DNA of 6,470 nt from Candidatus Bathyarchaeota archaeon (GTDB taxonomy: Archaea; Thermoproteota; Bathyarchaeia; Hecatellales; Hecatellaceae), in assembly GCA_030669485.1 (NCBI GenBank), contig DAOVDL010000037.1, forward strand, positions 1-6,470, read 5' to 3'. Made by a program: the position numbers and the translations under genes. Shown piece by piece: positions 5,102 through 6,470 of the stretch. The notes under the pieces are model-generated. The model did no database searches and was not told where the DNA came from. It saw only the letters and a program-made list of their open reading frames with translations. Numbering within the stretch: the stretch's first letter is position 1; each line of letters opens with the position of its first letter.

Positions 5102-6470
5102 ATGAAGATACTGCTCATCCACGCAGACAAATTCAGATACCATGTCACAGGGAAAGCCATCAAGGAGCCAGAGGAGGTGGCAGAGGAACAGCAAGAATAC
5201 ACCGCTACAGGGGAGGTGCTGGTCGCCTTCTGCGCTGCAGAGAAGACAGATGAGAAGAACCCTGCAGAGGTAGAGGAGAAGACAGCAGACTCCATTGAGC
5301 AGACAGCAAGCGCAATCAATGTTAAGAGCTTAATCATCTACCCCTACGCACATCTCTCCTCCGAACGCGCATCCCCCAAGGCTGCTGTAACACTGCTGGA
5401 AGACTTAAGAAGCCTCTTACAGGACAGAGGCTACGAGGTTAAGCGTGCACCCTTCGGTTGGTATAAGAGCTTCGAGATAAGCTGTAAAGGTCACCCCCTA
5501 TCAGAACTCTCCAGAACCATAACCCCCGAAGAGAAGGCCCTGAAGAAGCCGACCGTCGAGCTATCCTACAAGATCCTGACACCTGAGATGGAGGTCTACA
5601 GCCCCGAGGATTATACCTTCAAGCCGGGGGAGGAAGAGTTCAGGGCTCTTGTGGAGAAGGAAGCCCTCAAGAAGGGACTCACCGGCGGTGCTGAACCCAG
5701 ATACCTCAGCTACTGTAAGAAGTTCGGTGTTGGCTGGGAACCCCTATCTGACCTCGGACACATGAGGTATGGTCCAGAGGCCAATCTAATCTTTGAACTC
5801 ATCTCAGACTATGCTGGCTCACTGGCGGACTCTATTGGCATTCCAGTTTACCATGTCCGTGGCACCAACATGTTCGACCTCTCCGTTCCCGCAGTGAAGG
5901 AGCATGCAGAGCTCTTCGGAGATCGACTCTACGAGCTGGAAACCGAGAGTCGGCAGCTTGTCCTCAGATATGCAGCCTGCCACCAACAGTTTGCGATGAT
6001 AAAGGATTGGACCATAAGCTACAAGGATCTTCCCATGGGAGCCTACGAGTTGGCAGACAGCTATCGACTTGAACAGGAGGGGGAGCTGCTTCTCTGCTTC
6101 CGCACAAGGAAGCTGCATATGCCAGATCTGCATATCTTCTGTCGAGACCTAGCGGATGCTGAAAACTTCTCCTTGAACATTCATAGGAAGATCTATGGGG
6201 AGATAAAGAAGCTTGGACGCGACTATGTGTCGCTCTACAACACCACGGAGAGCTACTTCAAAAGCCATCAGGAAGTCTTCAGGCAACTTCTTGAGGTTGA
6301 GCAGAAGCCCGTTCTCCTATGCTTCGTGCCAGAGCGTTACTACTGGGTTCTGAATGTAGAGTATAATATAATTGATGATTTGAAAAGGCATAGGGAGTTA
6401 GCTACCTTCCAGATTGAAGTTGGAAACGCACAGAGGTTTAACACAAAATATGTAGTTGCAGAGGGTGGAC
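5102..6470 (+). CDS. thrS: Threonyl-tRNA synthetase, archaeal type, 3'-truncated
   Basis: This enzyme charges tRNA-Thr with threonine in the cytosol. The first 456 residues are present; the gene runs off the right edge. Residues 1 to about 145 form the archaeal editing domain, related to D-aminoacyl-tRNA deacylases, which removes mischarged serine. Its likely functional residues are present: His83 (YPYAHLSS), Tyr121-Lys122 (FGWYKSF) and Glu135 (HPLSEL). The class II catalytic core starts near 205. Cys293 and His344 match the spacing (51 residues) of the first two catalytic zinc ligands of bacterial ThrRS, and Arg322 (SYRLE) is the motif 2 arginine. The third zinc ligand, motif 3 and the anticodon-binding domain should lie beyond the window. 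ATG 5102 gives the expected archaeal N-terminus (MKILLIHADKF), with AAGGAG (5086-5091) 10 bases upstream. Editing and catalytic domains are fused here, unlike crenarchaea that split them into two proteins. Confidence 0.95.
   Translation, partial: MKILLIHADKFRYHVTGKAIKEPEEVAEEQQEYTATGEVLVAFCAAEKTDEKNPAEVEEKTADSIEQTASAINVKSLIIYPYAHLSSERASPKAAVTLLEDLRSLLQDRGYEVKRAPFGWYKSFEISCKGHPLSELSRTITPEEKALKKPTVELSYKILTPEMEVYSPEDYTFKPGEEEFRALVEKEALKKGLTGGAEPRYLSYCKKFGVGWEPLSDLGHMRYGPEANLIFELISDYAGSLADSIGIPVYHVRGTNMFDLSVPAVKEHAELFGDRLYELETESRQLVLRYAACHQQFAMIKDWTISYKDLPMGAYELADSYRLEQEGELLLCFRTRKLHMPDLHIFCRDLADAENFSLNIHRKIYGEIKKLGRDYVSLYNTTESYFKSHQEVFRQLLEVEQKPVLLCFVPERYYWVLNVEYNIIDDLKRHRELATFQIEVGNAQRFNTKYVVAEGG

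Noticed and set aside
4999..5337. Minus-strand 112-codon frame rich in Ser/Phe
   Set aside because: It is the antisense shadow of the ThrRS editing domain; the Ser/Phe/Leu-rich composition reflects Glu/Lys codons on the + strand.
5819..6133. Minus-strand 104-codon frame
   Set aside because: It is antisense to the well-conserved ThrRS catalytic core.

Overview
The window looks like chromosomal DNA from an archaeon, most likely of the TACK group (a Bathyarchaeota-like lineage is my best guess, but the sequence does not prove it). The evidence is a CdvC/Vps4-type cell-division ATPase, a threonyl-tRNA synthetase with the archaeal editing domain at its N-terminus, an archaetidylinositol-phosphate-synthase-like enzyme, and TATA-like promoter boxes with T-rich 3' ends. 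Base composition is intermediate, Shine-Dalgarno-like motifs precede most genes, and GTG and TTG starts are used. I see no transposase, integrase, phage gene, CRISPR array, tRNA or rRNA.

Layout. Bases 1-921 (+) hold the last 306 residues of CdvC, cut at the window's left edge. A short AT-rich spacer (922-1029) has T-runs that could end cdvC and a TATA-like box. Next on the + strand come a ClC-family chloride channel/transporter with two CBS domains (1030-2812) and, 34 bases later, an M20-family zinc hydrolase (2847-3971). These two are probably co-transcribed. A convergent spacer (3972-4106) with an unusual 10-bp-period repeat separates them from a minus-strand CDP-alcohol phosphatidyltransferase (4107-4721). 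A divergent promoter region (4722-4858) follows, with a TATA box that reads on both strands. On its right, a 68-residue probable zinc-binding protein (4859-5065) lies 36 bases before thrS (5102 to the right edge), whose first 456 residues are present.

The genes are mostly housekeeping: division/membrane remodelling, anion transport, amide or peptide hydrolysis, polar lipid head-group synthesis and tRNA charging. I find no convincing undescribed multi-gene system. The points most worth a second look are: (1) an apparent +1 frameshift at the very start of the ClC gene, with a start codon and ribosome site in one frame and the first membrane helix in the next; (2) the helically phased 10-bp repeat between convergent genes; (3) the small CxxxxC...CxxH protein coupled to thrS; (4) substitutions at expected functional sites in the ClC protein (Val at the internal proton-glutamate position) and the M20 enzyme (a probable metal-ligand Glu replaced by Lys).
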